Part shown: piece by piece, positions 6,811 through 14,685 of the stretch
Layout: the number at the start of each line of letters is the position of its first letter
Position numbering within the stretch: the first letter of the stretch is position 1
IMG/VR virus record: IMGVR_UViG_3300035698_002972
Coordinates: 1-25,399 of that record
Reading direction: 5' to 3' (one strand)
Length of the DNA: 25,399 bases
Source of the DNA: a virus
The notes under the pieces: generated by a model
Databases searched by the model: none
Told to the model about the DNA's origin: nothing
Seen by the model: the letters and a program-made list of their open reading frames with translations, nothing else
Program-made: the position numbers and the translations under genes

Positions 6811-8213
6811 CAGCAAGAGTAGAATTAGATTTTACAGCTTTTAATTTGGAGCTTGAAGAATTCCTTGATGAAAATGCCAAAGCTATTTGTGTCCAAATCA
6901 AGAAGGATGCCAAAGCCGGAGCATATTTTTCGGGTAGTTCAAAGTTCAAGGATAAAACAAAAAGGTTAAGGCAATCTATCAAGGTTAGGAAAAGTAAGTT
7001 TGAGGGCGGGGGGTATATTACGAGGGCTGGTGGGCGTGGTGCGATGCAATGTATATTTGGTGGGGACACAAGAGTTGTAACAGAACATAGAGGTCCTCTT
7101 GGGATGTCTTCTATTAAAGTTGGCGATATGGTTTTAACGCAAACTGGGGAGTACCGTAAAGTTGTTGATAAACAGTCTTTTCCAGCTATTGAAAAACCCG
7201 ACTTGGTTGAGATAGTTGCCTATGACCCGAACAAATGTAAAATAAAACAACACAAGCTTACCGTTACAGAAGACCATAAAATGCTTGCCATGAGAAATGG
7301 AAAAAATCAATGGATAAAAGCTGTTGATCTTGTTCTTTCAGACAAACTTATTATTAGAAAAAGAATAGCACCCAATAAGGGAACTGGTTGTGTTAAAAAG
7401 TGTGCTTTTTGTGGGGAAATGTTTGGGTCTGGTGTCAATGGAACAAGAGCAAGAAAAGAATCTGTATATTGCAATATTAAATGCAGAGATTTAGCATACG
7501 CAACAGATATGAATCCTAACATCGGTTCAAAACGAAGTGAAGAGTCTAAAAAAAGAATGTCAAAAAGGCGGATTGAAATGATATCTGAAAATCCAAGTTT
7601 GCATCCAAACAGGCTTGCTGGTTCTAAAAAGCAAACACGTATAGAAAACGAAGTTGAGTGTTGGTTAAAAGATAGTGGCAGAAAGTACGTTTTTCAACAT
7701 GAAATAGGTTCTTTGTTTTTGGATTTTTACCTACCAGATGAAAATATTGTTTACGAAGTAGACGGAGGATATTGGCACAAAGACCAGAACAAGGATATCA
7801 AAAGAGATAGAAAAATTTTAAAATTAATTAAAGGTGTTAAAATATTTCACATACATTTTATTGTTGGTGATTCAGCAAAGGGGTTTAAAACAAATCCTAT
7901 TGATAATGTTTTTTATATTCCATGCAATCCAGGGATGTCAACATTTGTCAATGCTGATCTTTTTATACCAACAAATATAATTTCATTAACTAGAAAGGAA
8001 TATACCAAAGGGCAAACAAGGCTTTATGATTTGTCTATTGAAGGTGTCCATTCATTTTTTGCAAACGGACTCCTTACATCAAATTCATGGCTGGTTGAGC
8101 ATGGTCATGCAGGTCCAACCCCTTCATCAAGGCGTACTCCAGCACATCCATATTTAAGACCAGCTCTTCACAAAAACATTGCTTATGCAAAAGAAAAATT
8201 CGGGGTGAAATAA
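6807..8213 (+). CDS. HK97 gp10-like neck/tail protein interrupted by an intein
   Basis: The precursor is 468 residues. I chose ATG 6807 (GGGGAGG at 6796-6802, ATGA overlap with head closure) over a TTG five codons upstream. Residues 1-81 are the N-extein, with a helix rich in acidic and basic residues ending ITRAGGRGAMQ. Residues 82-426 are an intein. Residues 427-468 are the C-extein, SWLVEHGHAG...RRTPAHPYLRPALHK, which carries the gp10 family signature (a hydrophobic-VE.G strand and a P.LRPA helix). Joined exteins give 123 residues, a normal length for gp10-like proteins. Without splicing the conserved core would be split, so a functional protein should require splicing. Role in the neck or tail completion is from family knowledge and position. 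Confidence 0.85.
   Translation: MTARVELDFTAFNLELEEFLDENAKAICVQIKKDAKAGAYFSGSSKFKDKTKRLRQSIKVRKSKFEGGGYITRAGGRGAMQCIFGGDTRVVTEHRGPLGMSSIKVGDMVLTQTGEYRKVVDKQSFPAIEKPDLVEIVAYDPNKCKIKQHKLTVTEDHKMLAMRNGKNQWIKAVDLVLSDKLIIRKRIAPNKGTGCVKKCAFCGEMFGSGVNGTRARKESVYCNIKCRDLAYATDMNPNIGSKRSEESKKRMSKRRIEMISENPSLHPNRLAGSKKQTRIENEVECWLKDSGRKYVFQHEIGSLFLDFYLPDENIVYEVDGGYWHKDQNKDIKRDRKILKLIKGVKIFHIHFIVGDSAKGFKTNPIDNVFYIPCNPGMSTFVNADLFIPTNIISLTRKEYTKGQTRLYDLSIEGVHSFFANGLLTSNSWLVEHGHAGPTPSSRRTPAHPYLRPALHKNIAYAKEKFGVK
7050..8084 (+). mobile_element. Intein with Vsr-like (EDxHD-type) homing endonuclease
   Basis: 345 residues within the gp10-like protein. Block A starts at Cys82 (CIFGGDTRVVT) and continues to SIKVGDMVLTQTGEYRKVV. 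Block B is LTVTEDHKML with His157. Blocks F and G are RLYDLSIEGVHSFFANGLLTSN ending at Asn426, with Ser427 as the +1 nucleophile; the usual penultimate His is Ser. The middle holds paired cysteines (CAFCGEMF, then YCNIKC), a NUMOD3-like stretch (GSKRSEESKKRMSKRR), and an endonuclease with RIENEVECW, FLDFYLPD and YEVDGGYWHKDQNKDIKRDRK. The D...E.DG.YWH..D...RD pattern matches Vsr/EDxHD homing endonucleases rather than LAGLIDADG enzymes. It splices itself out and would spread to intein-less copies of this gene. Confidence 0.88.
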
Positions 8214-8470
8214 TGGGAAAACGTATAAAAATTAAATCGGGTATAAGTACAAAGACAGCAGAGTTTTTAAATGAGGATGGCACTCCAATAGGTGGTATCC
8301 GTTCTTGTGACATTAAGATGAGAGTTGGCGAAATAGTAACAGCTACAATCGGATTAAGTGTGGACAAAATAACTATTGAGGCAGAACCATTATTATCTCT
8401 TGCAACAGTGGAACAGACTGCAAGCCATTATGGGTATGAACTCAAACCAATAGAAGATGGGGTGAAATAA
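8213..8470 (+). CDS. Small conserved-type phage protein, unknown
   Basis: This 85-residue protein starts in a TAATG overlap with the gp10-like gene. It is mainly beta-type: a basic start (GKRIKIKSG), then GIRSCDIKMRVGEIVTATIGLSVDKITIEAEPLLSL, then a Gly/Tyr/Pro tail. Small proteins of this pattern occur in phage neck or tail gene runs, but I recognise no named family or active site. It ends in the same GGGGTGAAATAATG junction that begins it, coupling it to the next gene. Confidence 0.6.
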   Translation: MGKRIKIKSGISTKTAEFLNEDGTPIGGIRSCDIKMRVGEIVTATIGLSVDKITIEAEPLLSLATVEQTASHYGYELKPIEDGVK

Positions 8471-8742
8471 TGAGAATGTCAGTAAAACAAGATGACCCAG
8501 GTTATCATAAACATGCCAAAGATTACACAGTCTTTATTGATCAGAAAGAGCTTAAAGAGTGCCATACGGCGGATGAAGAACTTGGAAAAGCATGGATTAA
8601 TGATATTAAAAGGTTTAATGCAGAACTTGAAAAAGCACCGTGGGCAAAATATGACGATGACGGAAATATAACAAATGATCTTGAATTGCATTCAAAAGAA
8701 CTTATAGGGAAAGTTGAGATAAGAAAATGGATAAGATCCTAA
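8470..8742 (+). CDS. Small charged protein, unknown
   Basis: This 90-residue, soluble, highly charged protein has one His/Lys/Asp-rich N-terminus (DDPGYHKHAKDY) and a helical middle (DEELGKAWINDIKRFNAELEKAPWAKYDDDGNI). It has no cysteine cluster and no membrane segment. The start is in a TAATG overlap; the end overlaps the next gene by 16 bases. The tight packing supports a real gene. No family is recognised. Confidence 0.55.
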   Translation: MRMSVKQDDPGYHKHAKDYTVFIDQKELKECHTADEELGKAWINDIKRFNAELEKAPWAKYDDDGNITNDLELHSKELIGKVEIRKWIRS

Positions 8743-9119
8743 CAGGTATATGGAATTTATATAACGGCAACGCAGCATTAAAAACCGCCTTGCCTGGTAA
8801 GATGTATCTCGAAGTTGCACCTCAGTCAACAGCAATGACTTATGCAACGTATAATGTCATTGACGGTAGACCAGAATACATGCTTAAAGGAACCAGTTAT
8901 GAAATAGTCTACATTCAGTTCGATATTTATGCCGCCACAAATGCTTTGAGACTAACCGCTTACAACGCCTTAATAGCACTGTATGATGATGCTCAACCAG
9001 CGGCGACAGGTTACACATCTATCCTCATGGAAAGGGAGTTAGAACAGCTTGTAAGGGACGGAGAACAAGACGAGATTAGACGAGCAGTTGTGGATTATAA
9101 TGTGAGGTATTTGAAATGA
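8727..9119 (+). CDS. Tail completion / tail terminator-type protein (DUF3168-like)
   Basis: This 130-residue protein is at the position where siphoviruses encode the tail completion protein, between gp10-like and tail tube genes. The pattern agrees with the DUF3168 group: an N-terminal helix ILTGIWNLYNGNAALKTAL, then YLEVAPQSTAMTYATYNVI (a PQ.t..PY-like segment), then strands YIVYIQFDIYA and helix NALRLTAYNALIALYDD, with a final RAVVDYNVRYLK strand. Such proteins close the top of the tail tube for joining to the head. It overlaps the preceding gene by 16 bases and the receiver gene by 4 (ATGA). Confidence 0.65.
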   Translation: MDKILTGIWNLYNGNAALKTALPGKMYLEVAPQSTAMTYATYNVIDGRPEYMLKGTSYEIVYIQFDIYAATNALRLTAYNALIALYDDAQPAATGYTSILMERELEQLVRDGEQDEIRRAVVDYNVRYLK

Positions 9120-9553
9120 AAGATACTTCAAATAATTTCACCATGGCTCAAATGAATAGACTTATCTATCCACAAAAGCATATATTGGTGGTAGAAGACA
9201 ATCTTTCCTGTCAATATGAAATAGCTTCACATTTTAATGATATCTTTGAAGCAGAAGGTTCAGTCATCGTATCGTTTGTAAGCAACGCAATAACAGCCGC
9301 CGCGATACTAATGCACAAGATTCCAGTCCATTTGATATTACTTGACCATGATTTGCAATGGGGAAACGGTACTGAATTGTTAACGATGATGAAAAACATG
9401 GGGATTAAAATTCCGGTTATAACATTTTCTGGTATTCCATATAATAATAAAAAAATGGTTGAATTTGGGGCTGATTACGAGTACCAAAAACAAGATGTCA
9501 TTAACGGTAAGGCAGACCATTTAATAAAAGATATTATTGAGGGTCAGAAATGA
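9116..9553 (+). CDS. Stand-alone response-regulator receiver (CheY-like) protein
   Basis: This 145-residue protein is essentially one receiver domain after a 20-residue lead. The first strand is HILVVEDN with the acidic pair E27/D28. Strand 3 is VHLILLDHDL with probable phosphoacceptor D77, followed by G.G.ELL. Strand 4 is KIPVITFSG with the Ser/Thr switch at S105. Strand 5 is FGADYEYQKQ with the conserved Lys at K125. All the residues needed for phosphoryl transfer are present, so it should be able to accept phosphate. There is no output domain and no kinase in the window. It is coupled by ATGA overlaps to the tail completion gene before it and the nucleotidyltransferase after it, so it is made with the glycosylation genes. 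What it signals to is unknown. Confidence 0.85.
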   Translation: MKDTSNNFTMAQMNRLIYPQKHILVVEDNLSCQYEIASHFNDIFEAEGSVIVSFVSNAITAAAILMHKIPVHLILLDHDLQWGNGTELLTMMKNMGIKIPVITFSGIPYNNKKMVEFGADYEYQKQDVINGKADHLIKDIIEGQK

Positions 9554-10266
9554 TTGCAATTTTAGCAGGAGGCAGAGCGCAAAGGATGGGCCGTGGAGTC
9601 AAGTCGATTAATATGACCAAAGGCTTGATGGAAATACCTATCTTCGGTGGTGGATCTGAAACTGTTATTGACAGATTGATTCGGCAACTTAAAAAAGCAA
9701 AAGCAATAAACGGGCCAGAAGATATTTTATTATGTGTTGGATATAAGGAAAATCTTGTAAGGGAAAAATATCCTGAATGTAAATTTCTTACCACGTTTGA
9801 TATTAACGATCCCTCCGAAGCACTGGTTGCCTTTCACAAAACTATTGAAACTTTTTGTGACAACGAGTTTGTTTTTATAATGGGCGATTCCGTATGGTCG
9901 CAAACAGCAATGGATAATTTCATAGCAGTATCTGATAACGCGCCAATGGTTGTATACCATGGCACAGATCCAAATTATTGTGAGATATTCGGAGTATCAC
10001 TTAATGGTTCAGTTGGTTTTGATCTTGTGAGAAAAGTAAACGCCTGCAAGTCGATGCCAGTCGTTCCCGGCGAAATAAGATGGGAATTAGAAAATAAAAA
10101 AACCATCCCCCCACGTGACTGCCGGACATCATGTATGGAAAAGTTTATTGACGACAATAAATTACCTGGAAAGTTACGAGTGTATCAATCTGGTAAGGTA
10201 GATGATATTGATTGGGATGAAGACCACAAAAGAATTTGTGAACACATAAAAGCCGGGAGATTCTAA
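9550..10266 (+). CDS. MobA-like / sugar nucleotidyltransferase
   Basis: This 238-residue protein starts with AILAGGRAQRMG (residues 3-14) and K24, the nucleotide-binding loop of GT-A fold NTP transferases. FIMGDS places a metal-binding Asp at 113. The C-terminal part contains VDDIDWDEDH, comparable with the terminal w.dI.t.eD motif of sugar nucleotidyltransferases. The expected reaction is transfer of NMP onto a sugar phosphate, giving an activated sugar for the glycosyltransferases that follow, though the sugar and nucleotide cannot be read from the sequence. Its start overlaps the receiver stop and its stop abuts the next ATG. Length is typical of the family, with no membrane segment. Confidence 0.8.
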   Translation: MIAILAGGRAQRMGRGVKSINMTKGLMEIPIFGGGSETVIDRLIRQLKKAKAINGPEDILLCVGYKENLVREKYPECKFLTTFDINDPSEALVAFHKTIETFCDNEFVFIMGDSVWSQTAMDNFIAVSDNAPMVVYHGTDPNYCEIFGVSLNGSVGFDLVRKVNACKSMPVVPGEIRWELENKKTIPPRDCRTSCMEKFIDDNKLPGKLRVYQSGKVDDIDWDEDHKRICEHIKAGRF

Positions 10267-10971
10267 ATGAAGTTGACTGGGATTACCAGAATAAGAAACG
10301 AGCAAACCATTATTAAAGATACACTTGATTTCTATTCTTTTTGTGACGCTCTTTACGTTTATGATGATATGTCAACAGACAGTACCGTAAAAATCTGTAA
10401 ATCTCATCCTAAAGTCAAGGGGTTAATTGAAGGTAAGATTTGGGATACAAACAGATTAAAGGCAGAATATCAAACACGTCAATCTGTTTTGGAATTAGCA
10501 CAAAAAGATAACCCGGAGTGGATTATTTATTTTGATGCCGATGAAAGAATTGATTATGATTTTAAAAATTATGAATCCTATGATGGCGTTGTGATGAAAT
10601 TGTTTGACTATTACATAACCGAAGAAGATAAGAACCTGTCATACAACGAGAGAAAATGGCTTGGCCCTGAGTATAGAAATATTTTAATGATGTTCCGTAA
10701 CACACCAGAAGTTTGTTACTGGGCAATGGATCAAAGAGAGGCCACTCTTAAAAATGGTGCTAAACTTCTTGGTGCTGGATATGTTAAACACTATGGGAAA
10801 GCAATCTCAGAAGAAGAATGGGAAACAACATGCGATTATTATTATAAAAATTTCCCACAGTACAGTCAGAAATGGTTCAGCCGAAAAGGAAAAGCTATTC
10901 ACACAAAATCGGATTTTGACAGACCTTTAATTCATTGGGACGAAAAAGAGACGAAAGGAACACCGCTTTGA
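10267..10971 (+). CDS. GT2-family glycosyltransferase
   Basis: This 234-residue GT-A enzyme opens with GITRIRNEQTIIKDTLDFY, a GT2-type start, then YVYDDMSTDST (residues 30-40) and the DXD-type metal site FDADER (D90, D92). It should transfer a sugar from a nucleotide donor to an acceptor in the cytoplasm, as there is no membrane segment. A conserved-looking core (GAGYVKHYGK, then WETTCDYYYKNF) follows. It starts directly after the nucleotidyltransferase stop and ends in a TTGA overlap with the next gene. The acceptor is unknown; in this setting virion proteins or host surface glycans are the main options. Confidence 0.8.
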   Translation: MKLTGITRIRNEQTIIKDTLDFYSFCDALYVYDDMSTDSTVKICKSHPKVKGLIEGKIWDTNRLKAEYQTRQSVLELAQKDNPEWIIYFDADERIDYDFKNYESYDGVVMKLFDYYITEEDKNLSYNERKWLGPEYRNILMMFRNTPEVCYWAMDQREATLKNGAKLLGAGYVKHYGKAISEEEWETTCDYYYKNFPQYSQKWFSRKGKAIHTKSDFDRPLIHWDEKETKGTPL

Positions 10972-12839
10972 AAATATTAATTTTTGCACTTAATGTCGGT
11001 GGTGATGTAAAATTTGGAGGGTCGGGCAGATTTATGAAATGTGTTGCCAATACTCTTAAAGATTTGGGCCATGAAGTAACTACTGATATCGAGAATGATT
11101 GTGACCTAATTATTGCAAGTCACAATACGAATCAGATAAAAGATAAGAAAGCAAGGAAAATATTTATTTCTCACGGGATTGTTCCGGAAGAAGTTTTTAA
11201 AGAAGGGGCAGATAAATACATTTCCATAAGTGAAGAAGTCAAACAAGCACAATTAAGTGTTGATAGTGATGTTATCGCCCAACCCGTTCCGATGGGACTT
11301 AGAAATCAACCGGCTCCCTCTTTGAAAAACATTTTAATAATCAGCAGAAAAGAACAGCAAGCACCCGGTAATCCATTTGATTTTTTATCACAACATTACA
11401 ATATTAAATATAGCGATCAAACAGAACCTATCGAGAATCAAATTAATTGGGCTGATCTTTGCATTACTTTGGGCCGGGGCGCACTTGATAGTATGGCACA
11501 AGGTAAACCAGTTCTAATCGCTGATAACCGATACTACATGGGTGCCGTTGGTGACGGGTATGTGAACCATGCTAACATTAAAGAGATCGCTCTTAACAAC
11601 TTCTCAGGAAGACGATTCCGGATACCAGTAACAGAAGAATGGCTCTTGTCAGAGTTGGAAAAATATAACCCAGACGATTCTATTTTTTTATATAATTATG
11701 TTTTGGAAAACCATGACCCAATTAAAATAATTCAGAAGTATCTCCATATACCAACTAAAAAGAATATCCATCTCGTAATGCCATTTTGGAGGCATGAGAA
11801 TAAAGAGACATTGATCAACGCTTATCAACCAATGAATATAATCTTACATCCGATTATGTTTCAGGACGAAGTTGCAGAATTTGATAAGGAATGGATATTC
11901 CCATTGATTATTCCAATGGATTCAAAAGATTGTAATGCTAATCTGATAGAATGCTTTAAACGGAATTATTACATCCAGAATGCAACAATTGAGGACGAAG
12001 ATTATTACGTCATGGCAGATGATGATGACCTTTACGAATCAGGTGTTTTCGATGCCATAAAAAAACTTGATTCTGAAGTTGTAATTATTTCAATGAAGCG
12101 CGGTGATTCCATTCCGGATAGTGTTAAAGAAGCAAGAGCATATCCTACAACCACATTATATGCTCATCCAAATAGTGTTTTTGTTGAATACATAAGCGCA
12201 CAGCAATTAATTGTGAAAGGTAAAATATTCAGGCGGCACGAACACAAAGATAAATTATGTTGGGATGGTGAGCTTGCAGAACAATATAAAAAATTATACG
12301 AGATTGAATATAAACCTAATCTATACGCGCTGTTTAATTTCTTTGAGCCTGGCAGATGGGATAGGCCTGTTAAAATTAATCTTGGATGCGGAAATAAAAA
12401 ATTGGATGGGTACACCAACATTGACATTCAGGAACGAGTAAATCCTGATATTGTTTGTGATGTGCTTAAAGGGCTACCATACGAAAATAACTCTGTTGAT
12501 GAAGTGAGAGCATGGGATTTTTTAGAACATATAAAAATTGGAAAAACCATCGGTGTTATTGAGGAAATCTGGAGAGTTTTAAAACCGGGCGGAAAGTTTG
12601 AAAGCTTCACACCTGATGCAGAATATGGGCAGGGTGCATTTCAAGACCCCACCCACGTTTCATTTTGGGTTGAAGATTCGTGGCTTTATTTTTCAGTTCC
12701 AGTATATAGGGACTTATATGATATTAAAGCAAGTTTTAAAATTGAAATGCGAAGGATCAATACAGATCCAATGCGTAGAATTTTTCATATACATGTTGTT
12801 GCAATAAAAACTATAACAGAAAAGGAATTACCGTTATGA
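10968..12839 (+). CDS. Three-domain fusion: GT-B-like, GT-A-like and SAM methyltransferase
   Basis: I start this at TTG 10968, giving 623 residues (AAAGGA at 10954-10959, 8-base spacer, TTGA overlap), not the ATG 11 codons upstream inside the previous gene. Residues 1-265 resemble a GT-B glycosyltransferase: MKILIFALN...GGSGRFMKCVANTLKDLGHEV, later FISHGI and LCITLGRGALDSMAQGKPVLIADN. About 266-465 is GT-A-like with a Asp-rich metal site ADDDD (350-354). The C-terminal part is a class I methyltransferase: INLGCGNKKLDGYTNIDI (motif I near 472-476), WDFLEHI and EEIWRVLKPGGKF. The protein could add and cap a glycan. No signal or membrane segment; acceptor unknown. Confidence 0.8.
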   Translation: MKILIFALNVGGDVKFGGSGRFMKCVANTLKDLGHEVTTDIENDCDLIIASHNTNQIKDKKARKIFISHGIVPEEVFKEGADKYISISEEVKQAQLSVDSDVIAQPVPMGLRNQPAPSLKNILIISRKEQQAPGNPFDFLSQHYNIKYSDQTEPIENQINWADLCITLGRGALDSMAQGKPVLIADNRYYMGAVGDGYVNHANIKEIALNNFSGRRFRIPVTEEWLLSELEKYNPDDSIFLYNYVLENHDPIKIIQKYLHIPTKKNIHLVMPFWRHENKETLINAYQPMNIILHPIMFQDEVAEFDKEWIFPLIIPMDSKDCNANLIECFKRNYYIQNATIEDEDYYVMADDDDLYESGVFDAIKKLDSEVVIISMKRGDSIPDSVKEARAYPTTTLYAHPNSVFVEYISAQQLIVKGKIFRRHEHKDKLCWDGELAEQYKKLYEIEYKPNLYALFNFFEPGRWDRPVKINLGCGNKKLDGYTNIDIQERVNPDIVCDVLKGLPYENNSVDEVRAWDFLEHIKIGKTIGVIEEIWRVLKPGGKFESFTPDAEYGQGAFQDPTHVSFWVEDSWLYFSVPVYRDLYDIKASFKIEMRRINTDPMRRIFHIHVVAIKTITEKELPL

Positions 12840-14068
12840 TATCCGGGAAAATATCAGTCATCATACCAGTAGTAAGACCAGACAAGGCAAAAGTTTGTAT
12901 TGAATCTATCAAGAAATATCTACCCAATGCAGAGATTATTTCAGAAGTTGATGTTGATGGTATTGGTTGTCCAAAAATGGTCAATGCATTAACCCTAAAA
13001 ACGACAAGAGATTGGGTTCTATTCCTTGGTGATGATACTGAAATTCAAGAAGGGTTTGAATTAGCTTTAGAAAAGGCATTTGATAAATTGCCCAAAGATT
13101 GGTGGGGTTTGGTATCTATTGAAACAGAGAACGATAATTATAAAGCGCATTGGATGGCGCACAAGAACATGCTTTCAATCTTGCCGGACGAACAGTTTTT
13201 CAATGAGGCATACCAGCATTGTTATTGCGATGATGAACTTGCAGACATAGCTGAAGAACATGGGCGTAGGCTTATCACAAATGAAACAAAGATACTCCAT
13301 CATCATCCTTGCAATGAAGGGGAAGAATCTGATGACGAGTTTTATCAAAAAGCTTACCATGATGATAAATATCTTATCGACAAAGCGATTTATATTAAGC
13401 GAAAAAGAAAAAGACTTGGTAATCTCGCAATAGGATTTCCTTTAGTTGACCCGACAGTTCCTGTTCAATTTTTTACAAGTTATGCATGTATGGACAAGCC
13501 ATCTGAATATACCTTGCTTACGCCTCAGTTCCCGCACGGTCCGTTTTCAGAGAACATAGCTTCTGCAAGAAACAGCTTGGTAGAACAGGCACAAAAAGAA
13601 GGTGCTAAATATCTCCTTATGTTAGATACAGATCAAGTCTATCCACATGATACTTTAACAAAACTGATGTCTCACAAGGTAGATGTATGCGGAGTAAGGG
13701 TTCACAGGCGTTGGATGCCGTTTGACCCTATATTCTTGAGGGGTGATATCGGAGCCTATGAAAGCGTTCCCGATGAAGAAATGTATTCTGGGAACTTAAT
13801 TGAAATAGACGCAACGGGCGCAGGGTGTTTGTTGTTTGACATGGAGGTGTTCGATAAGGTACAATATCCATGGTTTAAGTTAGATGTACAGGATGGTAAG
13901 CCGGTTGGAGAGGATATTTACTTTTGTAGCGAGGCACGAAAGGCAGGTATAAGGATATTTGTTGACACATCTATTGAGGTGGGTCACTTAACAATGATGG
14001 AAGTAAATAGGTATTTGCACCAGATTTGTAAACGTATAAAACCCAAAAAGGAAATTAGATCACTTTGA
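12836..14068 (+). CDS. Double GT-A glycosyltransferase
   Basis: This 410-residue protein appears to hold two glycosyltransferase-like halves. The N-terminal half has KISVIIPVVRPDKAKVCIESI and a GDD motif (VLFLGDDTEI, residues 61-70). The C-terminal half has an NSLVEQAQKEGAKYLLMLDTDQVYP stretch with D264/D266, then IDATGAGCLLFDMEVF, VGEDIYFCSEARKAG and a closing DTSIEVGHL, the pattern of phage-type GT2 proteins with a late E/D-D base. A basic patch (KRKRKRLG) lies at the join. Its start overlaps the methyltransferase fusion by 4 bases. Two active sites could add two sugars in sequence. It is the last gene before a terminator-like hairpin. Confidence 0.75.
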   Translation: MISGKISVIIPVVRPDKAKVCIESIKKYLPNAEIISEVDVDGIGCPKMVNALTLKTTRDWVLFLGDDTEIQEGFELALEKAFDKLPKDWWGLVSIETENDNYKAHWMAHKNMLSILPDEQFFNEAYQHCYCDDELADIAEEHGRRLITNETKILHHHPCNEGEESDDEFYQKAYHDDKYLIDKAIYIKRKRKRLGNLAIGFPLVDPTVPVQFFTSYACMDKPSEYTLLTPQFPHGPFSENIASARNSLVEQAQKEGAKYLLMLDTDQVYPHDTLTKLMSHKVDVCGVRVHRRWMPFDPIFLRGDIGAYESVPDEEMYSGNLIEIDATGAGCLLFDMEVFDKVQYPWFKLDVQDGKPVGEDIYFCSEARKAGIRIFVDTSIEVGHLTMMEVNRYLHQICKRIKPKKEIRSL

Positions 14069-14135
14069 TTTAAATAACAAAAATTCGGGTGTGACTAAAA
14101 ACTGGCCGGTTTAATAGTCGCCGCAAGATTTAAAG

Positions 14136-14180
14136 AGGGATGCCGTTACGGGCGTAACACCGTAGCGCGTCCCTTTTTTT
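14136..14180 (+). terminator. Intrinsic terminator-like hairpin upstream of the tail tube gene
   Basis: AGGGATGC (14136-14143) pairs with GCGTCCCT (14167-14174, one G-T pair). A second arm GTTAC/GTAAC (14145-14149/14154-14158) can form inside. Seven Ts follow (14174-14180). It closes the glycosylation island; the tail tube ATG is only 35 bases downstream, so read-through, antitermination or mRNA protection must be considered. No convincing promoter was seen in the 14069-14214 gap. Confidence 0.7.
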
Positions 14181-14214
14181 ATGCCCGGATTCAAACCGTA
14201 CAAGGAGAAAAAAA

Positions 14215-14676
14215 ATGGCTAAAGTAGGAAAGGACGGAAAAGTAACATTAGGTGCTAGCACAGTAGTTGGCATGGGAACGTGGAGCCTTGATGGTATTAC
14301 CACCGAGGAATTTGATTCAAGCGCATTCGGAGACGATTGGAAAACCTTTGAGTACGGTATGAAAGATGGTGGTTCTGTGACTTTCAACGGTCATTATGAT
14401 CCTACCGATGTAACCGGACAGCAAATGCTTCAGCTTGCAAATTTTTATAATTCAAAGCTGACTAACCTCCGTTGTTATGTAGACGACACATCATACTGGA
14501 CCCCAAGCCAGTCAACCAGTTACTTTGCACCAGGAGCATATTCAACGGGTATGCCAGGGAAAGTAAGCACGGTGACAATCACATCGTTTAACATTGGAGC
14601 TGATAAGAGTGGCCTTGAAACCATCTCTTTCACTGCAAAGGTATCGGGCTTGATGGTTTTTGCGGCTGGTACATGA
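14215..14676 (+). CDS. Major tail tube protein
   Basis: This 153-residue protein has the size and position of a siphovirus tail tube subunit, just before the frameshifted chaperones and tape measure. It is beta-rich. It begins AKVGKDGKVTLGASTVVGMGTWSLDGITTEEFDSSAFGDDWKTF, with the N-terminal strand/helix order common in the family. DGGSVTFNGHYDPTD and GKVSTVTITSFNIGADKSGLETISFTAKVSG follow. The ribosome site AAGGAG (14201-14207 region) is strong. Many copies are needed per virion. The gene is isolated between two RNA structures, unlike all its tightly coupled neighbours. No catalytic motif. The family name rests on pattern and gene order. Confidence 0.8.
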   Translation: MAKVGKDGKVTLGASTVVGMGTWSLDGITTEEFDSSAFGDDWKTFEYGMKDGGSVTFNGHYDPTDVTGQQMLQLANFYNSKLTNLRCYVDDTSYWTPSQSTSYFAPGAYSTGMPGKVSTVTITSFNIGADKSGLETISFTAKVSGLMVFAAGT

Positions 14677-14685
14677 TCCTTAATT

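Noticed and set aside
10935-10967. ATG 10935 as start of the three-domain protein
   Set aside because: It would add 11 residues out of family pattern; TTG 10968 has AAAGGA and gives the expected MKILIF start.
14069-14135. Possible promoter between the double glycosyltransferase and the tail tube gene
   Set aside because: TTGATT-like and TTTAAT-like stretches exist but spacing and -10 match are too poor to support.
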